Notes: generated by a model from the letters alone, not told the origin. 64,000 nucleotides of DNA from Lacinutrix sp. Hel_I_90 (GCF_000934685.1 NZ_JYNQ01000001.1:1600501-1664500), one strand, 5' to 3'. Positions 9,295 through 18,567 are shown, counted from the stretch's first letter. Numbers and translations are program-made.

Positions 9295-10407
9295 ATGCTT
9301 TTACTTGAAATTCTGTTCTATAGCTTTGCTGTTGTGGTTTGCATTCAAGTGGTTTATTACGGTATTATCTTCGGAAGTTTTGCTTCCAGCAAACCAACGG
9401 CAACAACAAAAAAAAACATCCCCATTTCAATTATAATTTGTGCGAAAAATGAAGCGCAGAATATAAAAAAATACCTGCCCTCCATTTTAAACCAAGAGTA
9501 TCCAAACTTTGAAGTGGTCTTAATTAATGATGCTTCTCAGGACGGTACTTTAGCTGTTTTCAAAGCGTTTGCAAAAGACCATAAAAACATTAAAATTGTT
9601 AATGTAAAAAATGTTGAAACCTTTTGGGCGAAAAAAAAATACGCCTTAACTTTAGGTATTAAAGCAGCAACACATGATCATTTGCTATTTACAGACGCAG
9701 ACTGTGAGCCAGTTTCAAACCAATGGGTTTGCGAAATGGCCTCTCATTTTTCAAATGAAAACACAGTAGTTCTAGGTTATGGTGGCTATCATAAAATTAA
9801 AAACTCTTTTTTAAATAAACTTATTCGCTACGAAACTGTTTTGACGGCGATTCAGTATTTTTCATTTGCAAAAATCGGCATCCCTTTTATGGGGGTTGGT
9901 CGTAATTTGGCCTACAATCGCGACGAGTTCTTTAAAGCTAATGGTTTTATAAGCCATATAGATGTGCGTTCTGGAGATGATGATCTATTTATTAATGAAG
10001 TCGCAACTGGTGCTAATACCACGGTCTGTTTTACCAAAGAAAGTTTCACCAGTTCAGAACCTAAACTGAACTTTAAAAATTGGTTTAGACAAAAGCGCAG
10101 ACACGTCTCAACCTCTAATCGCTACAAATTTTCTCATAAAGTTTTATTAGCCTTATTTTATGTTTCACAAGTACTGTTTTGGCTAGTCGCTATGATACTA
10201 TTAATGACTCTTTTTAACTGGCCATTTGTTATATTGCTAATTGTTTTTAGATTTACCATCCAGTTTTTGGTCATGGCCTCTTCAGCAAAAAAACTAAATG
10301 AAATAGATCTTATATTTTTACTTCCGGTTTTAGAACTCTTTTTAATTGGCTTCCAATTAACTATATTTATAGCAAATCTCATGTCAAAACCTAACTATTG
10401 GAAATAG
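9295..10407 (+). CDS. Family 2 glycosyltransferase, membrane-bound
   Basis: 370 residues. An N-terminal membrane helix (about residues 1-28) is followed by a GT-A domain: ISIIICAKNEAQNI, the nucleotide-binding VVLINDASQDGT, DADCEP as the DxD-type metal motif, GDDDLFINEVA as the acceptor/base region, and RQKRRH in place of the QxxRW motif. Two to three helices close the protein. This layout matches processive or polyprenyl-type GT2 enzymes acting at the inner face of the cytoplasmic membrane. The sugar and acceptor are unknown. The last 10 nt overlap the TTG start of the next sigma factor gene, implying coupling. Confidence 0.9.
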   Translation: MLLLEILFYSFAVVVCIQVVYYGIIFGSFASSKPTATTKKNIPISIIICAKNEAQNIKKYLPSILNQEYPNFEVVLINDASQDGTLAVFKAFAKDHKNIKIVNVKNVETFWAKKKYALTLGIKAATHDHLLFTDADCEPVSNQWVCEMASHFSNENTVVLGYGGYHKIKNSFLNKLIRYETVLTAIQYFSFAKIGIPFMGVGRNLAYNRDEFFKANGFISHIDVRSGDDDLFINEVATGANTTVCFTKESFTSSEPKLNFKNWFRQKRRHVSTSNRYKFSHKVLLALFYVSQVLFWLVAMILLMTLFNWPFVILLIVFRFTIQFLVMASSAKKLNEIDLIFLLPVLELFLIGFQLTIFIANLMSKPNYWK

Positions 10408-10943
10408 AAGAAGCCATTGCAAAAGCAAAGAAAAACGATCAAAAAGCGTTTAATTTTTTGTTGGATAATTTTTGGGATTACGTGTATGGCTTTCAACTTA
10501 AACGGATTGAGAACGAAAATGATGCCGAAGACATTACCATTCAAACCTTCTCTAAAGCCTTTGATAAAATGGATAAATATGATGATAAGTATGCCTTTAA
10601 AACGTGGTTGATTACTATCTCTAAAAACATCCATATCGATCTCCTTCGAAAAGAAAAAAGCTCCATCAGCTCAAAAATAATAAAACATGAAGACGATAAA
10701 GTTTATCAAGTTGTGGACGAATCACCTTCACCAGAAGACAAACTTATAAAAGAGCAAAATTTAGCGAAATTGTTACGCGACATTAAAAAGCTAAAACCGC
10801 ATTATCAGCAGGTCATTAATTTGCGTTATTTTCAAGAATTGAGCTATGCAGAAATTAGTATAGAACTTGGTGAACCCATGAATAATGTAAAAGTTAAATT
10901 ACTACGTGCTAAAAAACTATTGGCAGAGATTATTAAACGATAA
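10398..10943 (+). CDS. ECF-type RNA polymerase sigma factor without adjacent anti-sigma gene
   Basis: 181 residues. Region 2 is at about residues 20-85 (FWDYVYGFQLKRI, DAEDITIQTFSKAFDKMDKYD, FKTWLITISKNIHIDLLRKEK) and region 4 at about 125-178 (YFQELSYAEISIELGEPMNNVKVKLLRAKKLL). The start is TTG at 10398, inside the end of the glycosyltransferase gene; the resulting MEIEEAIAKAKKND N-terminus looks complete. Unlike the factor at 7560 there is no anti-sigma gene nearby; the next gene, 2 nt downstream, encodes an Nramp-like transporter. It may be controlled by an unlinked anti-sigma factor, or by the small membrane protein in the same operon (speculative). Confidence 0.88.
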   Translation: MEIEEAIAKAKKNDQKAFNFLLDNFWDYVYGFQLKRIENENDAEDITIQTFSKAFDKMDKYDDKYAFKTWLITISKNIHIDLLRKEKSSISSKIIKHEDDKVYQVVDESPSPEDKLIKEQNLAKLLRDIKKLKPHYQQVINLRYFQELSYAEISIELGEPMNNVKVKLLRAKKLLAEIIKR

Positions 10944-10945
10944 TC

Positions 10946-12157
10946 ATGATTTCAATTAAAAAACTAGGCCCTGGGCTTTTATTCGCTGGTGCTGCTATTG
11001 GTGTTTCTCACTTAGTACAATCCACCCGTGCTGGTGCCGATTTTGGTTTAGGTTTACTTTGGGCATTGTTACTCGTAAATCTATTTAAATATCCTTTTTT
11101 TCAATTTGGGCCACGGTATGCCTCAGCCACGGGAGAAAGTTTGTTAGACGGCTATAACAAACTGGGTAAAGGGGTTTTAGTCGCCTACTTCTTACTCACT
11201 TTCGCGACAATGTTTACTATTCAAACCGCAGTAACAATCGTTACAGCTGGATTAGCTTCAACCTTATTTGGTGATTTTATTTCTATTCAATCATGGACCA
11301 TTATCATCTTAACAGTCTGTTTGGCTATTTTATTTTTTGGCAAATACAAAGCATTAGACCGACTTATTAAAATTATCGTCATTACATTAACGATTAGCAC
11401 TCTAGTAGCTGTTAGTATGGCGTTATTTGATTTTGAAAAAGCATTAAATTTCACTCAAAGACTACCCGAAAATGGTTTAGAAATTGGTTTCTTGATTGCC
11501 TTTATGGGTTGGATGCCTGCACCATTAGACATCTCAGTTTGGCATTCACTTTGGGCAATTGAAAAGAAAAATAACGAAAAAGAGTACACACCAAAATCAG
11601 CTTTACTCGATTTTAATATTGGCTTTATTGGAACCATTATATTAGGTATTGGTTTTTTAGTATTAGGATACCTCGTTATGTATGAGAGTGGTGAAACTTT
11701 TAGCAGTAATGCTGGTGTGTTTTCAAATCAACTCATTCAAATGTATACGCGTAGTTTGGGGCATTGGGCTTATGTAATAATAGGGATTGCAGCTTTCACT
11801 ACAATGTTTAGTACTACGCTAACAACACTGGATGCCTCACCCAGAGCAATGCATAGAACCTTAGAATTACTAAGTCACAAGCCTTTCAAAAAAGGCTATC
11901 TCTTTTGGATTTTATTATTAGCGTTTGGCACTATTTTTATCTTTTTTTATTTTGCTTCAGAAATGGGAACATTAATAGAGATTGCTACCATACTCTCCTT
12001 TTTGACGGCTCCTTTTTATGCGATTATCAATTATGCTCTCATTAGCGGAAAACACACACCAAAAGCCTGGCGTCCTTCAAAATCACTACATGTATTAAGT
12101 ATTCTGGGCATTGTATTTTTGATTGGTTTTAGCCTGTGGTATTTAATGCTAATTTAA
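10946..12157 (+). CDS. Nramp/SLC11-related transporter with atypical metal site
   Basis: 403 residues with about 11 membrane helices. The overall pattern is Nramp: GPG at residues 8-10, the conserved Gly 20 residues further on, a TM6 MP dipeptide in GWMPAPLDISVWHS, and a conserved late segment (TTLTTLDASPRAMHR). The TM1 metal-binding motif DPGN is replaced by Gly-Val-Ser-His (residues 19-22), and the TM6 MPH has lost its His (MPA). Classical Mn/Fe transport therefore cannot be assumed; it may carry another ion. It follows the ECF sigma gene by 2 nt and ends the operon that starts at 9086. Confidence 0.85.
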   Translation: MISIKKLGPGLLFAGAAIGVSHLVQSTRAGADFGLGLLWALLLVNLFKYPFFQFGPRYASATGESLLDGYNKLGKGVLVAYFLLTFATMFTIQTAVTIVTAGLASTLFGDFISIQSWTIIILTVCLAILFFGKYKALDRLIKIIVITLTISTLVAVSMALFDFEKALNFTQRLPENGLEIGFLIAFMGWMPAPLDISVWHSLWAIEKKNNEKEYTPKSALLDFNIGFIGTIILGIGFLVLGYLVMYESGETFSSNAGVFSNQLIQMYTRSLGHWAYVIIGIAAFTTMFSTTLTTLDASPRAMHRTLELLSHKPFKKGYLFWILLLAFGTIFIFFYFASEMGTLIEIATILSFLTAPFYAIINYALISGKHTPKAWRPSKSLHVLSILGIVFLIGFSLWYLMLI

Positions 12158-12214
12158 CCATGAAGTGGAACATTTCAATGTTAAATTGGTATCCCTTCTT
12201 TATAGAATACTTTG

Positions 12215-12222
12215 TATCTTTG
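12215..12222 (+). promoter_or_regulatory. -7 box of the lipA-gapA promoter
   Basis: TATCTTTG, an exact TAnnTTTG match, 23 nt before the lipA start. The only upstream TTG (12186-12188) is 26 nt away, longer than usual, so the -33 element is uncertain. Confidence 0.55.
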
Positions 12223-12244
12223 CATTTGAATATAAATTGTTGAT

Positions 12245-13126
12245 ATGAATAATGAAACTGCATCAGTAATCTTACCAGCCCAAAGACAACCTAAACCAAA
12301 ATGGTTACGTGTAAAACTACCTACAGGTAAGAAATACACAGAACTTCGTGGATTAGTAGATAAGTATAAATTAAATACGATTTGTGCTTCTGGAAGTTGT
12401 CCAAACATGGGTGAATGTTGGGGAGAAGGCACTGCTACTTTCATGATACTAGGTAATGTATGTACGCGTTCATGTGGTTTTTGTGGTGTTAAAACAGGAA
12501 GACCAGAAACTATTGATTGGGATGAACCAGAAAAAGTAGCCCGTTCTATAAAAATCATGCAAATTAAGCATGCTGTTTTAACCAGTGTCGATCGTGATGA
12601 CATCAAAGACATGGGAAGCATTATGTGGGCAGAAACGGTAAAAGCGGTACGCCGTATGAATCCTGAGACCACGTTAGAAACACTTATTCCAGATTTTCAA
12701 GGCATAGAAAAACATATCGACCGTATTATTACTGTCGCTCCAGAAGTGGTATCTCACAATATTGAAACCGTTAAACGTTTAACCCGTGAGGTTAGAATTC
12801 AGGCAAAATATGAGCGTAGTTTAGGGGTTTTAAAATACTTAAAACAACAAGGGCAACGCAGAACAAAATCTGGTATTATGCTCGGTTTAGGCGAAACACG
12901 TGAAGAAGTTATACAAACACTTCATGATTTACGTGAAAATGATGTAGATGTTGTGACTATTGGTCAATACCTTCAGCCAAGTAAAAAACACTTACCTGTA
13001 AAACAATTTATACTGCCAGACCAATTTAAAGAATATGAAACTATTGGTCTAGAGCTTGGTTTCCGTCATGTAGAAAGTAGCGCTTTAGTGCGTTCATCTT
13101 ACAAAGCTCAAAAACATATAAACTAA
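12245..13126 (+). CDS. lipA: Lipoyl synthase
   Basis: Radical SAM enzyme that inserts two sulfurs at C6 and C8 of protein-bound octanoyl groups to give the lipoyl cofactor of 2-oxoacid dehydrogenases and the glycine cleavage system. 293 residues, usual length. Both iron-sulfur cluster motifs are present: the auxiliary cluster [12 protein letters not shown] and the radical [11 protein letters not shown]. The C-terminal RSSY serine, a ligand of the auxiliary cluster, is also present. The start codon of gapA follows its stop directly, so the two genes form an operon. Confidence 0.97.
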   Translation: MNNETASVILPAQRQPKPKWLRVKLPTGKKYTELRGLVDKYKLNTICASGSCPNMGECWGEGTATFMILGNVCTRSCGFCGVKTGRPETIDWDEPEKVARSIKIMQIKHAVLTSVDRDDIKDMGSIMWAETVKAVRRMNPETTLETLIPDFQGIEKHIDRIITVAPEVVSHNIETVKRLTREVRIQAKYERSLGVLKYLKQQGQRRTKSGIMLGLGETREEVIQTLHDLRENDVDVVTIGQYLQPSKKHLPVKQFILPDQFKEYETIGLELGFRHVESSALVRSSYKAQKHIN

Positions 13127-14143
13127 ATGATTACTGTTGCTATCAACGGTTTTGGCCGTATTGGACGACGTGTTTTTCGACTCATTCAAGACCATAAAAA
13201 CATAGAAATTGTCGCTATTAATGACTTGGCTGATGCCAGAACACTAAGTCATCTATTAAAATATGATAGTATTCATGGTGTTTTTAAAACTGAAATTTCT
13301 CACGACAGCAAGCACATTATAATTGGTAACAAAAAGGTTGTTCTTTTAAATGAAAAACATCCAGAACAGATTAACTGGAAACCCTTTGCTCCAGACTTTG
13401 TGATTGAAGCCACTGGAAAATTTAAAACAGCTGAAACTTTAGAACATCACATTAAAAATGGTGCAAAACGAGTTATTTTAAGTGTTCCTCCAGAAGATGA
13501 TAGTATCAAAACTATCGTTTTAGGCATTAACGAAAATAGTTTAGACGGTACCGAAACCATCATTTCTAGTGCCTCATGTACTACAAATAATGCAGCACCC
13601 ATGATTGCTATAATTAATGAACTATGCGGCATTAACCAAGCCTATATCACCACTGTTCACTCCTATACAACAGACCAAAGTTTACATGATCAGCCGCATC
13701 GCGATTTACGTCGGGCGCGTGCAGCAGGACAATCTATTGTACCAACAACCACCGGTGCCGCAAAAGCACTAACAAAAATTTTTCCGGATTTAGAAGATGT
13801 TATTGGTGGCTGCGGTATTCGTGTACCCGTACCCAATGGCTCACTAACAGATATTACCCTTAGTGTAAAAAAGACAGTTTCTATTGAAACTATTAATGCT
13901 GCTTTTAAAACAGCTTCCCAAGGCAGGTATAAAGGGATTTTAGAATATACAGAAGATCCTATTGTTTCTATAGACATAGTAGGCAATACGCACTCCTGTA
14001 TTTTTGATTCGCAAATGACCTCTGTAATTGGTAACATGATAAAAATAATTGGCTGGTATGATAATGAGACAGGCTACTCTAGTCGCCTAGTTGACCTAAT
14101 CATCAATTTATCGCAAAAAACTATACCTTTGTCTGGTAAATAA
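13127..14143 (+). CDS. gapA: Glyceraldehyde-3-phosphate dehydrogenase, type I
   Basis: Converts glyceraldehyde 3-phosphate, phosphate and NAD to 1,3-bisphosphoglycerate in glycolysis. 338 residues. The N-terminal Rossmann motif is INGFGRIGRR; Asp33 in INDLADA favours NAD over NADP. Catalytic Cys151 lies in SASCTTNNAAP, followed by HSYTTDQ and the phosphate-binding RRARAAGQSIVPTTTGAAKA. WYDNETGYS near the end is the usual signature. Its ATG immediately follows the lipA stop. Flavobacteria often have two gap genes; the Asp at position 33 supports a mainly glycolytic role for this one (inference). Confidence 0.96.
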   Translation: MITVAINGFGRIGRRVFRLIQDHKNIEIVAINDLADARTLSHLLKYDSIHGVFKTEISHDSKHIIIGNKKVVLLNEKHPEQINWKPFAPDFVIEATGKFKTAETLEHHIKNGAKRVILSVPPEDDSIKTIVLGINENSLDGTETIISSASCTTNNAAPMIAIINELCGINQAYITTVHSYTTDQSLHDQPHRDLRRARAAGQSIVPTTTGAAKALTKIFPDLEDVIGGCGIRVPVPNGSLTDITLSVKKTVSIETINAAFKTASQGRYKGILEYTEDPIVSIDIVGNTHSCIFDSQMTSVIGNMIKIIGWYDNETGYSSRLVDLIINLSQKTIPLSGK

Positions 14144-14144
14144 T

Positions 14145-14152
14145 TATATTTG
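14145..14152 (+). promoter_or_regulatory. -7 box for the hybrid histidine kinase gene
   Basis: TATATTTG 19 nt before the ATG. A second TAnnTTTG match (TACCTTTG) lies at 14124-14131, inside the end of gapA. No convincing -33 TTG is seen. Confidence 0.4.
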
Positions 14153-14171
14153 TTAGTAAAACACGCTCACA

Positions 14172-16379
14172 ATGTCTCCTTTCTACAACTATTTATGTAT
14201 TGTATTTCTGTTGTTAAGTGTTCCTTTATATGGGCAAGACTTATCTCAAAGAAACATTGCTGAACTTCAAGCTCAGGTAGATGCTGGTATTTATTCAGCT
14301 CAAAAAAACTTGGACGCTCAAAATTATTATCAAGCACAACGCGACTTAGAAATAACACTCGAGAAAGCCTTAGAGATTGACAATAAAAAAAGTATAGGAC
14401 TGGCCTATTCTAAAATGGGCAAACTTCAATATTTTCTAGAAGAACCTAATGAAGCCATTAAATCGCTAATAAAAGCCATAGAAGTTCAACGCTTTGCAAA
14501 AGACTATACCAACATCGCAGAAACCTACAAAGTTTTAGCCGATGTTTATATGAGTATTGACGACTATAACCAAGCTTTGGATTATTATAAATCTGCTGCA
14601 ACATATTTCAATCAGGAAGAACTATTCAACTATGAAGCAGAGGCGATATTAAAAACAGGAATCGCTCATTTAGCGTTAGAGCAATATAAGAAAGCCGATA
14701 AAGCATTTAATAACGCTATTGATCTTTCAAGGCGCTATCAGTTAAATAAGATATTAAGTTCTAGTTTAATACACTTAGGTAAAGTAGAAGCTTTAAATAA
14801 CCAAATTGAAGATGGTCTAAGCTATGCTAATCAAGGTTATGAGATTGCCAAAAAAAATAATTTTAGTGATGTTCTAAATAATGGAGCACTAATATTAAGC
14901 CAATTGCATGAAAATGATGGAGACTTGCTAATGGCAAACCAATATTTAAAGCGCCACATTGCGTTATCAGACTCACTCTTAAGTGCAAAAAAACAGTTGC
15001 TTTCTCCTCAAAGAAAACGTGCACTTACAGACACCTATCAAATACAATATCAAAAGCAAGGTGAGGCCGACTTAGAAAAAGTTAAGACTAGCCCGTTCGA
15101 TCAGTTAACTACCATTTTAAGTATTGCATTAATCACCATTTTATCGTTATTAACCTTGTCGCTTTATAAAAACAATAACATTAGATTGAAATCTAATAAT
15201 GTACTGCACAAAAAGAATAGCGAACTTATTGTTTCTAAAGAAAAAGCAGAACTGGCTTCAAAAACAAAAGCAAATTTTCTATCTACGGTAACCCATGAAT
15301 TAAGAACACCCTTATATGCTGTAACTGGTTTAACAAATATGCTTTTAGATGAAGATCCTAAACCAGAACAAATTCAACATTTAAAGTCCCTTAAATTTTC
15401 AGGAGATTATTTGCTAACATTTATAAACGATATTCTTCAAATTAATAAAATTGAGGCCAATAAAGTAGATCTTGAACCAGAGATTTTTAATTTAAAAAAG
15501 AAAATCGCCAATGTTATTTCTGCATTGAACAATTCTGCCTCAGATAATAATATTAAAATACATATGGAATATGATAGTGATCTTCCATTAAATTTTAATG
15601 CCGATCAATTAAAAATTTCCCAGATACTCATTAACCTCATTGGAAACTCTATTAAATTCACAAAAGACGGAGATATTTGGGTTCGGGCTAAGAAAATTAA
15701 TGAGCAAGAAGGGGTCTATAACATTCGTTTTGAAGTTGAAGACAATGGCATAGGTATAAGTAGAGAAAAACAAGAATACATGTTTGAAAGTTTTTCTCAA
15801 GGCTCAATACAAATAAACAGAAAATATGGCGGTACTGGTTTAGGACTATCTATCGTAAAGGGATTAATAGACCTCTTAAACGGTAAAATATATCTTAAAA
15901 GTGAATTGGGAAAGGGCTCGACTTTCTTCTTCGAAATACCTATGCAATATACAGAAGAGCTAGTAAAAGAAGTTAAAACAAATTACTTTAAAGACGTAAA
16001 CAAAGTAGATTTAGATAATATCAAGATCTTGGTCGTTGAGGATAATAAAATTAACCAGATGATTACTAAAAAAATCTTGAATAAGATGAATCTTAACTGT
16101 GAAGTTGTAGATAATGGTGAATCTGCGGTTGAAAAAGTTAAGAACAGTCATTATGATGTTGTTTTAATGGATATCCATATGCCAGGGATAAGCGGCATTG
16201 AAGCCACTAGGCAAATAAGAGCTTTCGATAAAAAACTTAACATTTTTGCATTAACGGCTGTAACCATTGAAGATAAAATGCAAGAGTTCGATGAGGCTGG
16301 ATTTACAGATATTATTTCTAAACCTTTCAAACAGGAAGATTTTGAAAAAAAATTATATGATGCGCTAATTGTTTCTTAA
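14172..16379 (+). CDS. TPR-containing hybrid sensor histidine kinase/response regulator
   Basis: 735 residues. Signal peptide at about 1-21 (LLLSVPLYG, then QDLSQ). A periplasmic array of tetratricopeptide repeats spans about 40-290 (SKMGKLQYFLEEPNEAIKS, YKVLADVYMSIDDYNQALDY), then one membrane helix near 315-335. The kinase core has HisKA with His375 in THELRTPLYAV and an ATPase domain with NLIGNSIKFT, DNGIGI and GGTGLGLSIVKGL. The C-terminal receiver domain has VVEDNKIN, phospho-acceptor Asp667 in LMDIHMPG, and SKPF. It has no DNA-binding output, so a phosphotransfer to another protein is expected. The signal sensed by the TPR domain is unknown. Confidence 0.93.
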   Translation: MSPFYNYLCIVFLLLSVPLYGQDLSQRNIAELQAQVDAGIYSAQKNLDAQNYYQAQRDLEITLEKALEIDNKKSIGLAYSKMGKLQYFLEEPNEAIKSLIKAIEVQRFAKDYTNIAETYKVLADVYMSIDDYNQALDYYKSAATYFNQEELFNYEAEAILKTGIAHLALEQYKKADKAFNNAIDLSRRYQLNKILSSSLIHLGKVEALNNQIEDGLSYANQGYEIAKKNNFSDVLNNGALILSQLHENDGDLLMANQYLKRHIALSDSLLSAKKQLLSPQRKRALTDTYQIQYQKQGEADLEKVKTSPFDQLTTILSIALITILSLLTLSLYKNNNIRLKSNNVLHKKNSELIVSKEKAELASKTKANFLSTVTHELRTPLYAVTGLTNMLLDEDPKPEQIQHLKSLKFSGDYLLTFINDILQINKIEANKVDLEPEIFNLKKKIANVISALNNSASDNNIKIHMEYDSDLPLNFNADQLKISQILINLIGNSIKFTKDGDIWVRAKKINEQEGVYNIRFEVEDNGIGISREKQEYMFESFSQGSIQINRKYGGTGLGLSIVKGLIDLLNGKIYLKSELGKGSTFFFEIPMQYTEELVKEVKTNYFKDVNKVDLDNIKILVVEDNKINQMITKKILNKMNLNCEVVDNGESAVEKVKNSHYDVVLMDIHMPGISGIEATRQIRAFDKKLNIFALTAVTIEDKMQEFDEAGFTDIISKPFKQEDFEKKLYDALIVS

Positions 16380-16387
16380 ACTCCTGA

Positions 16388-17392
16388 TTAGCGAGCAACA
16401 AAGTTTTTTACTTTCTCATTAAATACCGAAGCTTTATCAATGTGACATACAATTGGCAAGTAATACAATTTGCTTTTTAAGACTTCATGTTTTTTAAGCC
16501 GCATGTAATCTTTTTCAGTAGTAACAATTAATTCATTTTCCGAAATGCGTGCAATATCCTCAGCAGTAAAGGAATGGTGGTCTTTATATTCCAAATGTTT
16601 AAACGCGAGATTTTTAACAGACAAATAGCTCAATAAAGGTTTCACATTAGCAATACCAGTAACCAGAGTGAACTTGGAAAGTGACGCTAACGGCCGTGTT
16701 TTTTCGCTAGAAATCACTACCGTTGAATACCCAATTGTACTAAAACATACTAACTGATTAGCCTTGGGGTTAATACGCTTCTCAATCGAAGCTTTTTCAG
16801 AATCAGATAAGGCTTCAGGACATTTAGTTACCACGATAATACCAGCACGCTTTGCTCCTGTTCTTGGCTCACGCAAGTTACCAGTAGGCAGAACAATATC
16901 ATTAAAATACGGCTGATTGTAAGTAGTCAGTAATATATTCAAGCCTGCTTTTACTTTTCTATGCTGAAAAGCATCATCAAGTAAAATAACCTCAGGCTTC
17001 TTTTTTAAAGCGCTTAATATTTCAATTCCATGTTGTCTGTCTTCATCAACAGCAACCAAAATATCATTTTTAAATTTATTATAAAACTGAAAAGGTTCAT
17101 CGCCTAAAAGTGTTGCAGAGCTGTTAACATTTGCCAATTGAAACCCTTTAGTATCCCTCCCATAACCGCGACTTAAAGTCGCCAACTTATAATCTGCTTT
17201 CAATAATTTAATAAGATACTCAACCATTGGTGTTTTTCCTGTACCACCAGTACTCAAATTACCAACACAAACAACGGGGAAATCGTAAGATTTAGAGGTT
17301 TTAATCTCAGCATCATATAGTAAATTACGCAACCAAGTCACCAAATAATATACAGGCACAATAGGTAATAATAAAAGTCTGATCAATTTCAT
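16388..17392 (-). CDS. lpxK: Tetraacyldisaccharide 4'-kinase
   Basis: Phosphorylates the 4' position of the lipid A disaccharide precursor at the inner membrane, giving lipid IVA. 334 residues. A short N-terminal hydrophobic helix (LIRLLLLPIVPVYYLVTWL) anchors it to the membrane; the Walker A motif is GGTGKTP within VGNLSTGGTGKTPMVEYL, and DDAFQHRKV carries the Walker B/catalytic Asp. TTEKDYMRL near the C-terminus is family-typical. It converges with the hybrid kinase gene, with 8 nt between stop codons. Confidence 0.95.
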   Translation of the reverse strand: MKLIRLLLLPIVPVYYLVTWLRNLLYDAEIKTSKSYDFPVVCVGNLSTGGTGKTPMVEYLIKLLKADYKLATLSRGYGRDTKGFQLANVNSSATLLGDEPFQFYNKFKNDILVAVDEDRQHGIEILSALKKKPEVILLDDAFQHRKVKAGLNILLTTYNQPYFNDIVLPTGNLREPRTGAKRAGIIVVTKCPEALSDSEKASIEKRINPKANQLVCFSTIGYSTVVISSEKTRPLASLSKFTLVTGIANVKPLLSYLSVKNLAFKHLEYKDHHSFTAEDIARISENELIVTTEKDYMRLKKHEVLKSKLYYLPIVCHIDKASVFNEKVKNFVAR

Positions 17393-17426
17393 CTACAAGG
17401 TTTAAACATAACGAAAGTAAAAATTT

Positions 17427-17434
17427 TATATTTG
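17427..17434 (+). promoter_or_regulatory. -7 box upstream of the Nif3-like gene
   Basis: TATATTTG, an exact TAnnTTTG match, 35 nt before the ATG; no clear -33 TTG. Confidence 0.4.
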
Positions 17435-17469
17435 TTAAACCATTTATCATAATCAATTCCAATAAATAT

Positions 17470-18564
17470 ATGATTATTCAAGACGTTATCAATCACTTAG
17501 AAGACTTTGCGCCTCTAGCTTATGCCGAAGATTTTGACAATGTAGGCCTTTTAGTGGGTGACAAAAAAGCAAAATTAACTGGTGTTTTAGTTACTTTAGA
17601 TACACTTGAAGCTGTTGTAGATGAAGCGATTGAACATGACTGCAATCTTATTGTAAGTTTTCATCCTATCATTTTTAAAGGTCTAAAAAGACTTACGGGC
17701 AACACCTATGTTGAACGTACTGTCCAAAAAGCGATTAAAAACGACATTGCTATTTATGCTATTCATACCGCCTTAGACAATCATATTAACGGCGTAAATG
17801 ACATGATTTGCGATCAATTGGGATTACTAAACAGAGCGGTATTAATTCCGCAAGCGGAAACGATAAAAAAACTTACCACATTTGTTCCAACATCTGAAGC
17901 AGAAGCTCTTAGACAGGCCCTATTTAATGTTGGTGCTGGCAACATCGGAAACTATGACCACTGCAGTTTTAATCTAGATGGCGTGGGGACTTATAAGGGT
18001 AATGACGCTTCAAATCCAACAAAAGGGAAAAAAGGGCAAACACATGTAGAAGAAGAAACACAAATAAGCATCACATTTGCCAAACATTTAGAAGCAAAAG
18101 TTATAGAAACACTGTTTAAAAATCACTCTTATGAAGAAGTGGCTTATGAAATAATTACACTTGAAAATAAAAATCAAAAGATTGGGATAGGTATGATTGG
18201 CACATTAGAACAGCCACTCTCTGAAACCGCCTTTTTTGATTTTCTAAAAGAAAAAATGAAGGTCTCTGTCATTCGCCATTCGAAATTATTAGACAAACCT
18301 ATAAGGAGCGTAGCGGTTCTAGGAGGCTCTGGAAGTTTTGCAATTGCGGCTGCCAAAAGCTTAAAAGCCGATGTATTTATTACTGCAGATTTGAAATATC
18401 ATGACTTCTTTTCAGCTGAGAACAGTATCATTTTAGCCGATATTGGACACTATGAAAGTGAACAGTTCACAAAAAATGGTTTAGTAGCACATCTTACAAA
18501 AAAAATTAGTAATTTTGCCATCATTTTATCGAACACAAACACCAATCCAGTTAAGTATTATTAA
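17470..18564 (+). CDS. Nif3-like dinuclear metal centre protein (DUF34)
   Basis: 364-residue member of the NIF3/DUF34 family, which forms hexameric rings with a dinuclear metal site. Metal ligands are visible in SFHPIIFKGLKRL and AIHTALDNHINGVND, and near the C-terminus in ADIGHYESEQF. A central insertion (about residues 140-240, including GNIGNYDHCSF) is the PII-like/CutA-type domain seen in the long form of the family. Database labels such as GTP cyclohydrolase 1 type 2 are not well founded; the in vivo role is unsettled. It is followed after 3 nt by a CT398-like coiled-coil gene, a pairing I associate with Bacteroidota. Confidence 0.92.
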   Translation: MIIQDVINHLEDFAPLAYAEDFDNVGLLVGDKKAKLTGVLVTLDTLEAVVDEAIEHDCNLIVSFHPIIFKGLKRLTGNTYVERTVQKAIKNDIAIYAIHTALDNHINGVNDMICDQLGLLNRAVLIPQAETIKKLTTFVPTSEAEALRQALFNVGAGNIGNYDHCSFNLDGVGTYKGNDASNPTKGKKGQTHVEEETQISITFAKHLEAKVIETLFKNHSYEEVAYEIITLENKNQKIGIGMIGTLEQPLSETAFFDFLKEKMKVSVIRHSKLLDKPIRSVAVLGGSGSFAIAAAKSLKADVFITADLKYHDFFSAENSIILADIGHYESEQFTKNGLVAHLTKKISNFAIILSNTNTNPVKYY

Positions 18565-18567
18565 AAT

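Noticed and set aside
12181-12672. 163-residue minus-strand open frame opposite lipA
   Set aside because: Shadow of the strongly conserved lipA coding strand; no family resemblance and it overlaps the lipA promoter box.
13690-14037. 115-residue minus-strand open frame opposite gapA
   Set aside because: Antisense to GAPDH with no recognisable features.
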